Assembly (NCBI RefSeq): GCF_050624435.1
Contig: NC_134530.1
Location: 148,094,721 to 148,158,720 of the forward strand
DNA: 64,000 nt
Source of the DNA: Tenrec ecaudatus
Taxonomy: Eukaryota; Chordata; Mammalia; Afrosoricida; Tenrecidae
Direction of reading: 5' to 3'
Part shown: positions 32,434 through 44,787 of the stretch, piece after piece
Position numbering within the stretch: the first letter of the stretch is position 1
How the letters are laid out: the number at the start of each line of letters is the position of its first letter
Notes under the pieces: model-generated
Databases searched by the model: none
Told to the model about the DNA's origin: nothing
Seen by the model: only the letters and a program-made list of their open reading frames with translations
Program-made: the position numbers and the translations under genes

Positions 32434-34631
32434 GTGAGTGAGGGGAGGGGAGGGGAGCGTCCCCGCCGAGGGGGCCCGAGGGGCAGCGCGAGTGAAGTTC
32501 TGTAGGAAAAGCCCAGGAAGGAGTGGGGGAACTTTGTGGTGGGTTTGAAAGACCAGTGTCGGCAGGGTTTCTGGGGGCTTGTATGAAGTACTGGGTTACG
32601 ATTCTGGGGGCCAAGCAGGTGGGATCCCAAGCTTGGAGAGGAGAGGGGTTGGGTTGGGGTGCTGTTAGAGGGGTCCCCGGTCCTGGGCTCTGGGATTGAT
32701 TCTTGGGTGCGTTGAGCGTGGAGCTGATCGCCTCGCTGACTTTAGGCAGGCAGCTTCATAATTTGGCGTGTCTTTCAGCTTGAGGCCCCCCCCCCCGCAC
32801 CTGATCTTGTACCTAGTGTCACTAGAGGCATATGGCTTTTTGTCCTAGTTCACACGGTGGCTCAATTTGGGCCGCAACTTTGATAGGTCTGTTGGTGGTG
32901 GGTGACATCCAGCAAGCCCTCTGGGAATAGACTCCTTGCTCCCTGGAGTTTTCCTGGATGGACAGGGCTGGAAACTGCCTCAGGTGGCAGGAGAGCCAGC
33001 ACTGCCTAGAACAGGTGCCCTGACAGGTGGCCTTCTTCTTGATCTAATTTAGGTGGCCCTGTAAAACCGGAAAGGATATGCTTTCCAAAATCATGTGATG
33101 CTCTGTGTTCAGTGCATTTCCTGGTGATAAGAACTAAAAATTAACGCCCATCCTTCATATATGGGAGACTAGTACAATTCCCCCAGAGATTTTCTATTGC
33201 TGCTCACCTCCATAGACCTCTATTAGTGGTTCCTGGAGCTCTCATTAGGCTGAGTAGGCCTGGTGGCATTAAGAACAACAGGTATTAAGTGCTACAATTA
33301 TGGAATGCCTTAACCCAACCAATAACATAGTTACTTCTCAGCCGCTAACTGAGCAACACATTCATTAATTGACAGGCTTCTCATAGAGTCATCTTAGAGC
33401 ACCCAGAATGACCTGAGGTGCGATTACAGCAGGAGGGTGGTTTGGATTTTCATTGGAAATAGGCTGCTTGTATACAGTAGAAGGCCTCTGTCTGCTGATG
33501 TGCAGACCTCTAGGCTAATGTAGATAGGACACGGAGTTCCTTAATATACAAATGGGCTTTGATTCCACTTTATCCATGCCCCTTGAAGTCCCTCCCCTTG
33601 TATTCACTGCGGAAATTTCAGATAATTTAAAAATAGTCAAGTGTTGTTGAGAGCCTAGAGCTGCGGTGTAGTAAAATGCCTCTGATTGTTTTCCCCTAGT
33701 GACACCTGTAGCTACTTTTAGTTTCACCCACTCAGATGTAAAAGTTCATATCAATACGCAATATGATCTGAGTTAAAACTAGTACCTATCGCATCTCTTT
33801 GTTCTGCATATATCAAGCTTCTTTTTCTAAGACATTTTGGGAACAGCTAGCTACCTGAGATGACGAATACATTTGGTTTAGGTTGAAAAGTAACACAACT
33901 TCATTTAGCTAATCGGAATACATTTTCCCAACTTCTTAAGATCCTCCACTGGTAGGTAAACAGTAATTAGTCATAGTTTTATGTAAGATATAGTTTCTGC
34001 TGTGATTTGATTTTTGTTTAATTAAGTTAGATTGCATAAAGCCAATGACATTAAGAACCAATGACATTCAAAACTTTTAAATGTCCTTTAATGAAATTGA
34101 CATTTTACTTGCAGTGCAATGCCTAGGAGAGCAGTTCTCTTGTAGAAATGTAATTGGATGGAAGTCTTCTGTTAGCAGATGGGTACTTAGAATGCTAAAA
34201 GATAGAACTGTACTGTTTTAAGCTGGAAAAAAAAAAGGTAGCATTCTTCAACTGTGAAACCACCAAATACAAATGGGTTTCTTTATGCGGTTTTGAAATT
34301 TTGAAACAGGTGTCATAATTGAAGTATTTTAGTGAGTAAAATCCAAATACCCAAACTGACAGCCATCAGAAAGGTCATGGACAAGACAGTCATGGTTTGG
34401 GGAACTGTTTTAGAAACTCTCTTTATTTTGCTCTGTATCAGAAACTATCCCTGAAATCAAGCTGACTTATTTAAAGTCTGACTGGATTCTCTGTGGATGC
34501 CAGGCATTGGATATTCTGGATTCCCTCCACACGTGCACACATGTGAGTTGGGGGAGCAGGTATGTTAGTCAGCATCTTGTGCCAGGTTAGGCAGTAGAAC
34601 CTCTCTTCCTTGATAATCTGTCACTGTGGCC

Positions 34632-34725
34632 CTTTATGAGAGCACCAACAAATTCAGGTTAGACATTGGCTGCTAACTGCAAGGTTAGTGGTTCAAACCC
34701 ACCAGCTGCTCCGTAGTTGACTTAA
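34632..34725 (+). repeat. AfroSINE 5' part in intron 1
   Basis: 'gctgctaactgcaaggttag' and 'ttcaaacccaccagctgctc'. Confidence 0.75.
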
Positions 34726-35559
34726 GGGCTTTTGAGTTCATTTCACTCTCCCACCCCCTTTACTTTCTCTCCTTGAACATGACATGAATTCTTTCAACCT
34801 TCTATTGTGTGTAAAGGAAAACTTTGAAGAAAACTGAGAAGTTGAAGCATTTTTTGACATAACAGTTCTTTTCAGTTGGGAGAGTCCACCCAAATTGCTT
34901 TAAACTGCAAAGTGGTGAACTAAATGCCCTTTTTGAAAAGGTACAGAATAAGTTTTCTTTCTACTGAGGTCTTTCATGCTTACTGCCACTGTTACTGTCT
35001 ATATTTCTTTCTTGTTTCCTCCTCTCATTTTGTTTCCAGGATATGTGTCATGATACTTCTCAGAGAGGTGAGGCTGACTGACTGTGGCGCTGAAAAATAG
35101 TGTGCTTAGAAACTTGCCTTTCTCTGTGATCAAGGCTGGGTAGGACTCCCCAGCTCCAGGCCTCTAGCCCTTCACAGGCAGGAATGAAGAGGAATGTTTT
35201 CATACTCTGGATAATATCACCCTTCCATGTCCACACCGCAGAGTGGAGAGCCGTGTGTGACGCTGGAAATGTCTTTCACCCCTTCCTTTTCTTCAGTGCT
35301 CACAATATAACCACCAAGGACAGTGATTTGTTTTGATACCTTTAGTCCATCTCATTATCCCCTTTATTTTGTTGTTGTTGTTTACATCAGTGTCCACAAG
35401 AAGCCCGGGACCTCGAGACGACCTGTACTCTCCCAGAGGCACACTGTCCTTCTCCCATACTCCATGTCCCTATCTCTCCTCAATCCTCCATCCCTTCATC
35501 CAGGCCCCTTTTAGTCTTCAGCTGATACTATCCTCCAGCATGCTCTACTCATTTTACTT

Positions 35560-35680
35560 TGTCTTCCAGCAGATTGCAAATGTCATGAGGGCAGGGACTT
35601 TTGTTCGTGTTATAGGTGAACAGGCACCAGGTGTGTGGGTGCTCAAACATATTTGTTGGATGAGCACAATGAATAATTGA
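35560..35680 (+). repeat. L2 LINE 3' end
   Basis: 'gtcatgagggcagggacttt' to 'caaacatatttgttggatga', the ancient mammalian L2 tail. Confidence 0.75.
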
Positions 35681-35796
35681 ATTAAAGTGTGCAGTTATGT
35701 CTTTTGAGAGCTGTCAGGAGGAACTGTCAAAGGTATCCTGCCCCAATTCTAGGCCTTTAAAAATCTTGTTAGATGGAGACTTCGTTATCTAAGGAG

Positions 35797-35967
35797 CCCT
35801 GGTGGCACCAAAGGGTAAAGCATGGTGCTGCTAACTGCAAGGTCAGCAGTTCAAACTCACCAGCTGTTCCAAGGGAGAAAGTTGAGGCTGTCTGCTTCCC
35901 CAACATTTACCATCTCAGAAGCTGCATGGGCTCTCCTCTGCCCTACAGGGTTGCTGGCCATTGGAAT
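35797..35967 (+). repeat. AfroSINE, first of an inverted pair
   Basis: Head GGAGCCCTGGTGGCACCAAA, body 'gcaaggtcagcagttcaaac'. Confidence 0.87.
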
Positions 35968-36155
35968 GGCCAAATCAAAATCAAGCGCGCTGCCACCGGG
36001 ACCCCGTGTGGGTTTCCGAGACTGTAACTGTGTATACAGGAGTAGGAAGCCTGGTCTTTCTCCTGAGGAGCTCGTGGTGGTTTTGAACTGCTGACGATGC
36101 AGATCGCAGGCCCCCACCCCTCACCCCTGCAAGCACTACGCCACCAGCGCTCTTG
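35968..36155 (-). repeat. AfroSINE, second of an inverted pair
   Basis: 'ttccgagactgtaactgtgt' to 'ctacgccaccagcgctc', directly abutting the + strand copy. Confidence 0.82.
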
Positions 36156-36159
36156 GCAT

Positions 36160-36530
36160 GGCCGAGGGTTTATTTTGTTTGTTTTATTATCTAGTGCTAT
36201 GGTAACAAGTAAGTGGGTGGCTTTAGAAACAAGTGTATTTTCTCACAGTTCAAGAGGCTGGAAGTGAGAATTCAGGGCGCATCTGAGGAAGGACCTGTTT
36301 CAGCCTCTGGAGTCTGGCATGCCTTGGTTCCTTGGGGCTCTTCAGGAGCCATTGGTGCTCCTGTTGTATATAGTCTGATCTTTTTTATAACTCCGAAGTG
36401 ATTAGGTGTAACATACCTGACACTGTGCTGACCACACACTCCCGTTCTGAAAAGCGATTACATCCACAGGTGTAGTGGCCAGGATTCCAAAACATATTTT
36501 TGGAGTCAAAATTCAATCCATAACAGATGG
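36160..36530 (-). mobile_element. LTR-like repeat in intron 1, antisense
   Basis: 'tattatctagtgctatggta' and 'tattttctcacagttcaaga' at one end, 'tcaaaattcaatccataaca' at the other; about 370 bp. Confidence 0.5.
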
Positions 36531-36651
36531 TTTCTGTTCAAGATACCTGAGTCTCTTTGCAAACATTGTGAGTGGATCGGGACATTATCTTAGTTAGATA
36601 TTTGTGTTTCGAAATCATCTTTAAAAAGGGGGGAGGAGGGAATTTTGAATA

Positions 36652-36732
36652 TAAAGGGACTTCAAAAAGCTTGTGGGAAAAATGGAATGAAAAGACGAGT
36701 TTTTCCACCCACTGTTTGAATGCCCCTCATGT
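36652..36732. mobile_element. Palindromic MITE, copy 2
   Basis: Left arm AGGGACTTCAAAAAGCTTGT, right arm CCACTGTTTGAATGCCCCTC. In LRIG2 intron 1. Confidence 0.72.
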
Positions 36733-37083
36733 AGGCACATTGTTATTCTGGCTTTGTCCAACTGCGACACAATTTAGAAAAGCTTTCACCGGAACCAATC
36801 TTGTGTTTATTGTGATCATTGTTCCCAGCGTCTATGAGATGTTTACTAAAGAGTAATAAATAATAGTTGCAGGCAGAGTCACTAGGATTTGCGGCTATAG
36901 TGTGAGGAGTTTTTGATAGGCTGCCTCTTCTTCCAACCTGTTCCCTGCCCACCCCCACCCCCTCCCTCCCCCCATCTAAGGTTGGGATACTTCAAGGAAG
37001 GACACTGTGGGATGTCTCAGCACAGACGATAACCTTGCTATTCTAGCAGTTAGCAGAAACATCTGTTTGATTCATTAAAAGAC

Positions 37084-37370
37084 CTAGCCCCAACTCAATC
37101 CCTTGCCATCAGGTGGATTCTGACTTACAGCAAACTTATGGGACAGAGTAGAACTGCTCTTCTGGGTTTCTGAGACTACTTTGTGTTTGCTTTTTTAAAT
37201 CCTTTTATTGGGAGCTCTTACAGCTATCATATCCATAGCTCAATCACATCAACCAACACTAATTCTTTTTAGGAGTAGAAAGCCTCATCTTTGCCCTGCA
37301 TAGTGGCAGTGGTTTCGGATTGACCTTGAAATTAGCAGCCCAACTCGTAACCCACTAGACTTACGGGTAA
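37084..37370 (-). repeat. AfroSINE, antisense, split by LINE copy L
   Basis: 3' half 37084-37180 ('tcaggtggattctgacttac'); 5' half 37270-37370 ('gaaattagcagcccaactcg'). Confidence 0.8.
37186..37262 (-). mobile_element. Young LINE family copy L, short stub in a SINE
   Basis: 'tttaaatccttttattggga' then GCTCTTACAGCTATCATATC; about 75 bp of the 3' end. It interrupts an antisense AfroSINE in intron 1. Confidence 0.75.
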
Positions 37371-37725
37371 TTCCTTTAACTGTTTGTTTTTTTTTGTATG
37401 GAGAGAGAGTAAGTGTTTATGGTGTTTTCACTTTGCAGCTTGCCGCCCTACTTACTGTTTATGAACTTGTTCACATTCAACCATGATTTTAAAGCATGTA
37501 TAATGTGCTTTTCACTTGTGTGAAGACTTTGAACCTATCTCATCTTTTCAGTGGTCTAACTGGGGAGGTGGCAAACAAGATGCCCATAAAAATCTATTGC
37601 CACTTTCAAAGGCATTTTTTGGTTAAATTCAGAAGTTCTTTGAGCTAAAAAAGTCTGCAATGAGAGAGCCTTAAGAAACTGTTTCATTGGAGCTCATGAA
37701 GAGCAAGTCCACTTGGCCTTTATCG

Positions 37726-38065
37726 GATCGTGGTGGCCCAGCGGTGGAATTCTCCCCTTCCACGTGGAGCCCTGGGCTTGGTTCATCAGCGAGCCAGTGC
37801 ACCTCGTGTGCAGCCACCATGTGTGTGCTGGTGGAGGCTTGCATGCTGATAAGAAGCTGAGCCGGTTTCAGTGAGGCTTCTAGGCTAACATGGACTAAGA
37901 GGAAAAGTCAGGAGTGCTGCCTCAGAATTAGCCAGTGAGAACCAGGTGGATGTGGAACGCAATGGTCCCCACTGCAGCTGAGAGTGGGCACGGTTTAGGA
38001 TCTGGCCACGCCCCGCTGTGTGTGAGGTCTTGATGATTGGGCAGCTAGCAGCAACAAACCTGGAT
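37726..38065 (+). repeat. SINE with tRNA-Gly-like head and RTE-like tail
   Basis: Head 37726-37796 resembles tRNA-Gly(GCC): A box TGGCCCAGCGGTGG, then GAATTCTCCCCTTCCACGTG and B-box-like GGGCTTGGTTC. The tail 'gcagctagcagcaacaaacc' resembles the CACCTAACAACAACAA end of the RTE elements. Distinct from the AfroSINE copies, whose head differs. Confidence 0.7.
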
Positions 38066-38196
38066 TAGCATGATTTTTAGATTGAGCCCAGAATAATACA
38101 CCAATTTAAATTCCTCTCAGCAGTGTGAGACTGCCCACATATTTCCCAGCAGGGATGATCATTCATAGTTTATTGTTGTTGCTAATTGGCCAGGGG

Positions 38197-38230
38197 TGGA
38201 GGGGGTGGTGGTGGTGGTGGGTGGGGGTGA
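38197..38230 (+). repeat. GGT-rich simple repeat in intron 1
   Basis: G-rich tract dominated by (GGT)n. Confidence 0.85.
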
Positions 38231-38729
38231 TTTGGATGTTTATTTGAATTGGTTTTCTTGGTAAAAGCAGTTTGATTTTTAAAATATTAACATTGTCTAC
38301 TGCTTCTCCAATGTTAGAACCATCCTGGAAAGTAGAAAGCATGACAAATGTATCCCTAAGGATTTTGACCTTTAATTTTCACCTTTTGATATAATCTGAG
38401 TGGGCTAAATTATTAGGAAGGACCAACAGGGCTGCTACTGTAAAAGATTAAAAAACCTGGGACCATTTAGCTTGCTGTTGACTCCAGTACCCAAGCCCAA
38501 ATCCTGACCTCCCCCGTGAAATATATAGCCAGGGACTTCACCAAGAATCTATCGGAACGTTTTAATGCATTGATATAAGCATCCATTTCTTCAGTCTTAT
38601 TTTTTAAGTTAGGAAAGGACACACATACACATTAAAAAGCACCATGCGAGGCAGAAATGTCTGAGATAAAAATAAATCCACCCCTTTGTATACTTTGTGT
38701 TACTCCAGGCAGACTAAGGAGACAAATCC

Positions 38730-39180
38730 ATTGACATTCATATGTGTGTAAGAGAGAATTTTATATCAAAGAGTAATTGTATATTAAGAAAACATACAGC
38801 CCAGTCCAAATCAAGTCTACAAGTCTGATATCAGCCTGTGAGCCCAATACTAGTCCATACAGCCCTCTTCAGACTTACATAGCCACTTGCACAGGCCGGT
38901 GGATGAAAGTCTTGTGGATCCAATGGTGGTGGAAGTATCTCCAGGGTTCTGGCCGCCCTCAGTGTGGCTCCAAGTGACTTCTCCTACTCTGAGTGTCTTC
39001 TCCACAGGAAGGTGAAGCTCAGAGAGATTGCTTCTTGCCTCCAGGGAGGAAGAGAGGAAGTTCCCAGAATCCTCATGAGAAGGCCATGCCCATAAGGAAG
39101 CATCATTTAGGCTGTGACCTGATTAAAAGGCTAGACGCCACCTCTTTGATCTTATTTATCAAATTCACATGAAATTATGC
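38730..39180 (-). mobile_element. Unclassified interspersed repeat in intron 1
   Basis: 'gtctgatatcagcctgtgag', 'ccggtggatgaaagtcttgt' and 'gagaaggccatgcccataag' recall a repeat seen in afrotherian sequence. I cannot name its class. Confidence 0.4.
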
Positions 39181-40494
39181 AACAACCACTTATATCCTTT
39201 CTATGTTTACCTGTGGTATACAGCATATTACATGTTACAGTTATTTTGAGCGTAAATATAATTTAATGATATTCTGGTATCTCGGTGAGTCCTAGTGTAA
39301 GTTGATCTTAGACATTCCAGTGGAAATGAAAATATTTTGTTAAATGTTACTTTACGACCTCTAACATCACAAGGGGAAGGAGGAGTCAACACCAGCATCA
39401 GCCCATGGCTATTGCCATAGGGCCAAGGTCAGGGTCCTCTCCCCAACCTTCTTTACCAAATCTGACACCAACAATTGCTCCCACAGCACGCATTGTACTC
39501 TCCTGGGTTTAATGATTCATTTCAATGGCCACATACAACTTGGACTATACTCATGCTTATGAGATTTATTAGGGAAGTAATTAGTTATAATTCAGGATTG
39601 TCATCTAAACCTATGAATCTTAGACCTACTTTATTGTCCAGTTGAAATGTCATGGCCAAAATGTACAAGAGAAACAAGGGAGGGGCTGTTATTGGCTGCA
39701 TGGAGTTTCATAACCAAATAACCACGTGCTCCCTGAATTGGGGGCAAATGAGTCTTTTTAATCCCTTCAGACTTAATTGAATTCTGCCTCATTCCAGTTC
39801 CTCCCTGCCCTCCTCTGTCCACTGACAGACATCCAGTTAGTGGGTCATATTCTCCAGACCGACCTCTTGGTTGAGAAATAGGCTTGGGAGAACAGTGAAT
39901 GAGATAATGTGTTCTTTCGGTGACTCTTTGGTCCAGAGGTAGTTGAAGGACACTGATGTATTAACTGTGTATTTACTTAGACCTGGTCCAAAGTGGGAGG
40001 CCCTGGGATCACTTGTTGATGAAGGGTCTTGGACAGAATGCTGATGACCAGGATCTGCAAGATGGAAGATTGAGGTAATAGGAGGAGGGGCTTACAGAAT
40101 ACCAAACAAGGATGAGGGCTTGAGAGGTGAGTCATAGAAGGAGACACTGGTCTAGGAGTTTCAGGTTCAGGAATGCTCAGGACAGTCAGGACAGTCTCCG
40201 CAGTTATGCTCACAGGCCTATCTAGACCCTTGACCTCTTGGCACAAGTGTTACCCAATTCTTTAGCTCTCAGATTCCTATCCCTGTGTCCCCTTGTTCTC
40301 TGTTCTACGTGGGCTAGTTCTACTGAGTCAGTGCCCACTGTTCCAGTAAGCTCAGATGGAAGGTGTCTACTCTGGCTCTGTGGATCATCAAACTTAGTAT
40401 CCCCCCTCCCCCTCATTAATGCTTAGAGGTAATCCACTCCCCTAGCAAGCCTCCTGCAAGCTTCCTGCCCGAAGGCACTCCATTTTCTTGCTCT

Positions 40495-40685
40495 ATGGGG
40501 GTGTAGTTGTTATGCTTGGGCTTCTAACCACAAGGTCAGTAGTTCAAAACTACCAGCCACTCTTCACTCCTTGGGAGAAAGCAGGACTTTCTACTCATGA
40601 AGAGTTACAGTCTTGGAAACTCACAAGGGTGGTTCTACCCATCTTATGGGAGTCAGAATCAGCTTGATGGCAGTGAGTTTTATGG
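40495..40685 (+). repeat. AfroSINE in intron 1
   Basis: 'ttctaaccacaaggtcagta' to 'gtcagaatcagcttgatggc'. Confidence 0.85.
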
Positions 40686-41822
40686 GCACTCACTCACTCT
40701 CATGCCCTTGGTTCTGCTGCTGCTCCTTCTCAACTACCTCTTTTCTTTGTCTTTCACCGTCTCTGGTGTCAGCTGTCTTCTGGATTGATTTAACCTGGGG
40801 ATCTTGGGGCCTAAAGGATGTGCTCCTATCCTGGCTCCTCTGGATGGTATTGAGATCCCGAAGACCACTTTCAGGTGGCTCATTTAAAATTAAGCAGAAT
40901 GGCAAAACTGACCAATTCCCAGGTTAGGATTCCATGCCCCTCATTTGCATGGCTCTACCCACAGGGTGCTGTGTTCCCCTGTATACATTATTTAGCAAGC
41001 CCTCCAATCCCTTTGGAGAACTTGCTAATGTAAGAAAATACATTTATCTTGTACTAGATCTTTGGCATTTATATAGTACTTAAAAAGGATTATTCATTCT
41101 TAACGAAAACTGCATTTATGTCGGGGGACTGGAGAAGGAGCCATGCATACTAAGAACTTAACAAAAGTGATTTTTGTTTTATACTATTTTGAACGTGTTC
41201 TTAAGCTGTGCTTTCTTTCCTGTGCCAAAGTAAATGACTCTGTTCTTAGACTTAGTCTGTCTTAGTCAATTATAAAAAATGTTAAGATGCTCAATAGATG
41301 GCAAATAAAAACTAAAGACAGTTGAAGCAGTTTCATCCAAACCATTAATTTCATATTTGAAACAAAACTAGAAGAAAGGAACAATTCATAGTTGGCTGTT
41401 ATAAAAGAATTTCTTTTTAAACTGTGACCTTTCACCTTCCCTTGCTTTTCCATAAGCTTTTCTAAAAAGGAGACTACAGTTAGAGTATTTGAAATGATTG
41501 TGACTGGCAGAATACGAGTGATAATGACCAGTGTTAAAGTTATCTGGAAAAGGCACACCGGCAATGAAGTGTGGTGTAAATAAATTTGTAACTAGATACT
41601 TCCTGACTTTGAGGTTCTCCCAAAAGATTTTTTGTTTTTTACACACCTCTTTCAAAATTCGCTTGGCAGTGCCAGAGTCTGACTCAATAGCAACCCTAGT
41701 GGCAGAGCGGGTTATGAGCTGACTATGAGTTGGCTTGCTAACCGCCTGGCTCACATTTTCAACCCACCAGGCTCTCCTGGGGCAAGATTCCGTTTTCTGC
41801 TCCCATAAGGATTTACAGCCTT

Positions 41823-42008
41823 TTGCAGCCAATTAAGACGACCATCCTCCTTCCTGTGGGAGCCAGTGTGCAGTGGCTGCAAACAGCACACCTTGTGGGG
41901 TAGTGTATGCAGCCTGTTGGTATGTATAGGCTGCCCTAAGGGACCTTGGAGACAACCCTGTGCAGCTCTTCGATGGCTCTGGCCTGGCTAATTTCTGTGT
42001 CCCTAACC
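41823..42008 (+). other. Unidentified segment at the 5' side of the RPL10 retrocopy insert
   Basis: These 186 bp lie inside the same target-site duplication as the RPL10 pseudogene but do not match the upstream RPL10 mRNA that I remember. It could be a chimeric retrotranscript, a rearranged RPL10 5' part, or an earlier separate insertion. Confidence 0.5.
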
Positions 42009-42395
42009 TAGGCTTCAAACTGGGATTCAGGGGCCTTGGGGAGATCCTGAGTCACAGTGGCTAGAGTCCACATTGGCCAGGTCATCATGTTCATCCACAG
42101 CAAATCTCAAAACAAGGAACATGTGATTGAGGCCTTACACAGGGCCAAGTTCAAGTTCCCTAGGTGCCAGAAGAGCCACATCTCTAAGAAGTGGGGCTTC
42201 ACAAGTGTAATGCACATGAATATAAGGACATGGTGGCTGAGAAGCACCTCATCTTGGATGGCCATGGGGTCAGATACATCCCTAACCATGGCCCCTTGGA
42301 CAAGTGATGGGCCGTGCACTCCTGAAGGCTTTGCCCTGTGCCCTGCCTAACCTGTGCCCACGTGTAAATTGAACTTTCTGACTCAAACAAACAAC
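42009..42395 (+). pseudogene. RPL10: RPL10 processed pseudogene, 5'-truncated
   Basis: Retrocopy of ribosomal protein L10 (uL16) mRNA. In frame from about 42057: [33 protein letters not shown] and HISKKWGFT; then, shifted in frame, DNA matching the DMVAEK...GPLDKW C-terminus and the first part of the 3' UTR. The N-terminal half is missing, and there is a deletion after WGFT. The tail is A-rich (42385-42405). The insertion duplicated GATTTACA(GC/AT)CTT at 41810-41822 and 42406-42418, splitting a SINE. Confidence 0.9.
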
Positions 42396-42614
42396 AAACA
42401 GAAATGATTTACAATCTTGGAAACCCACAGGGACTGTTTTAGTATGTTCAGTTGGGCTATTGTGAGTCTGAATTGACTTGATGGCGGTTTTTGAAAAAGA
42501 TAGCTTATAACTGCCCTGTAGCGTTGCCTTGCCTTAGGTAAATTTGCAGTCAAGACCGCTTTAAAGCATTGACAAGCATGCATGCTACTGTCAGGACTAA
42601 GATGCATACTTGAC

Positions 42615-42930
42615 CCCAGCCATGGTATTTTCAGTCAGCTCACTTGCATGTGAAAGTTGGACACTGAATACGGAAGACTGAAGAAGAACTGGTGCATTTG
42701 AATTAGGTGCTAAGAATATTGAAAGGACTATGGACTGCCAAAAAGAGCAAACACATCTGTCTTGGAAGAAATACAAGCAGAATGCACCCGACAGGCAAGG
42801 ATAATGAGACTTTGTCTCACATGCTTTGGACATGTCAGGAGAAACCTGTCCCTGGGGAAGGACATCATGTTTGGTAAAGTGGAGGGGCAGCAAAAACGAG
42901 GCAGCCCATGAATTCCTTCTAGTTCCTCTT
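42615..42930 (+). mobile_element. RTE-clade LINE 3' fragment in intron 1
   Basis: Clearly homologous to 21030-21330: 'gtgaaagttggacactgaat' and 'ggacatcatgtttggtaaag' recur in both. Truncated at both ends. Confidence 0.75.
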
Positions 42931-42934
42931 TGGT

Positions 42935-43075
42935 AAGCTGTCAGGTAAGCATTAGACCACTGGTGGTTCATAACTCTCCAACTTCTGCAGGGGAGAAAGA
43001 CTCTCTATGCCATAAAGAAGCAACAGTCTGAGAACCCAGGTTGTCTCAGAATCGGCGTGATGGCAGTGATTTGGC
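42935..43075 (+). repeat. AfroSINE
   Basis: 'gcattagaccactggtggtt' to 'cagaatcggcgtgatggcag'. Confidence 0.75.
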
Positions 43076-43964
43076 ATTTTTGGTTACTGACCCACTTTCT
43101 GCTATGACCCCTGTTCTCGTGTCACACACATTTTCAGCAGATGTAGGTTGATAACTAGCTCTCCAAACCATCCATGCCCAGTGTTGTTTTCCATTGAGAC
43201 AGACCCCATTGCTATTATGTGACCGGCCTTTCAACAGCACAACTGTGCCTTGCTGCTCCCAGCCCTGTCCCATAGACCTTCCTGTAATGAAGACTCTCCT
43301 TTCCTGTGCCGATACTCTAGAAACCTTTAAGCTGACCAATAAAACTAACCTGCAAAACCTAGCTACTCTCATGCTCCGTACGGTACCTGAGTCCTACAGT
43401 TCTCCTCTGTGTTGCTTGTCCCCCAGTATGAGCCCTGTGTGTCCCTGAACAGAGGCGTGCTCAGTTCCTCCCTGGAACATAAGACTACTGAATTTCATTT
43501 GTTCCCTGGTCTTCCTACCTGAGTCTCACTTTGCTGTGCCACATCTTGCAGGTCACCCAAGTCCCCACAGATGAGACCCTCTTGAGTCAAAATGGATACA
43601 AATAAGGGAGGCTGGTGTATATTAATTTGGAGACTCCTAACTGAAGCTTGGTTTGGGTTAGAGAGTCTCTGCCAATAATTTGTAATAAGACAACTTGTTT
43701 TAATATCCATTCCTAAAAAAATCCCTAAAAAATAATGATTATGATAAAATGCGTCTGATACAAAGGGGAGCCCAGTTGACCCTCCAGAAAATGCTTATTA
43801 ATTAATGGTGATAAAATAACATAGCTTTCTACCTGGTGTTATGAGTAAGCAATAACTTTCCTTCCACTATTGTCAAGCTATTATTTTATTCTAAATGGAA
43901 AAGGAGACATATTAAAACCATGTAAGTAGTGTTTCATGGTTTTATTTAAAAGCAAAACCCAGTT

Positions 43965-44095
43965 ACTGTCAACTAGTTTCTGCTCCATGATGGCCTGGGG
44001 AGTCAGGGTTGTAAGATGCCTCTGGGTAGACCAGAACCTCCCACCTTTTCAGTTTGCCTGCAAGAGTGCATGCTGCTTGCTGAAAATCAACTCTG
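43965..44095 (-). repeat. AfroSINE, antisense, diverged
   Basis: 'agcaaaacccagttactgtc' to 'ccaccttttcagtttgcctg'. Confidence 0.6.
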
Positions 44096-44704
44096 TTCAT
44101 TGGCTTGAATTTTGACAACCAGACACCAGGTTCTAAAACGAAACTACTATTTCATTCATGAGTCTGAAAACGAAGTCTAGTGTGAGAGGGCGAGAGGGCG
44201 TCAGAAAGTTCTATCAGATTCCTTTCTCTCTCACTTCCTGCCTATTGGAGCTGTTTGAAGCGCCCTCAGGGCAGATGGTTTCCATTATAATTCTGAGGTA
44301 TATTGCTGATTATAAAGCTCAGAGCACATCTCTCGTCACACTCTTTTCCTTGTCTATACTGTCATGATTAACTCAATGTTTCTTTGTCACAGGGTGACCG
44401 TTGTTCGGAAACACTCTGTAGGAAGAATTCTAGTCTTTTAAAAGTGTCAATTACAATTTTATTACCTATTTACATTCTGGCTTAAAGATACGTGTTTTTA
44501 CTCATGTTTATTGTTATTTTAAAAATTAACTAATACCTTTCCATGGTAAAATATTAAAGCTGCAAGAGTATGCAAAGCGGCAAGGTCACACATTGCTTCC
44601 ACGTGATGAGAAATCACTGAACAGCTTCTGGGTGTGCTTTTCTTGCATTGCTTCCTTTAAAGAAAACACACAAGCACAATCATATGATAATTGTGTGCAT
44701 AAGG

Positions 44705-44787
44705 ATGAGGCCGCACCAAAAAGTTTACTGGAAAATAGAATAAAAAGATGATGGAAGTTTTCTATAAGCTTTGAAGCCCCCTTGTAT
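44705..44787. mobile_element. Palindromic MITE, copy 3
   Basis: Left arm with CCAAAAAGTTTACTGGAAAA, right arm TAAGCTTTGAAGCCCCCTTG. In intron 1. Confidence 0.7.

Larger units (their letters stand above)
41690..42498 (+). repeat. AfroSINE split by the RPL10 retrocopy
   Basis: 5' half 41690-41822 ('cttgctaaccgcctggctca'), 3' half 42406-42498 ('gagtctgaattgacttgatg'). The GATTTACA-type target duplication lies at the break. Confidence 0.82.

Noticed and set aside
31936-32630. Minus-strand open frames across the LRIG2 promoter and exon 1
   Set aside because: Stop-poor GC-rich DNA opposite exon 1. A divergent transcript is possible at this promoter, but there is no evidence for a protein.
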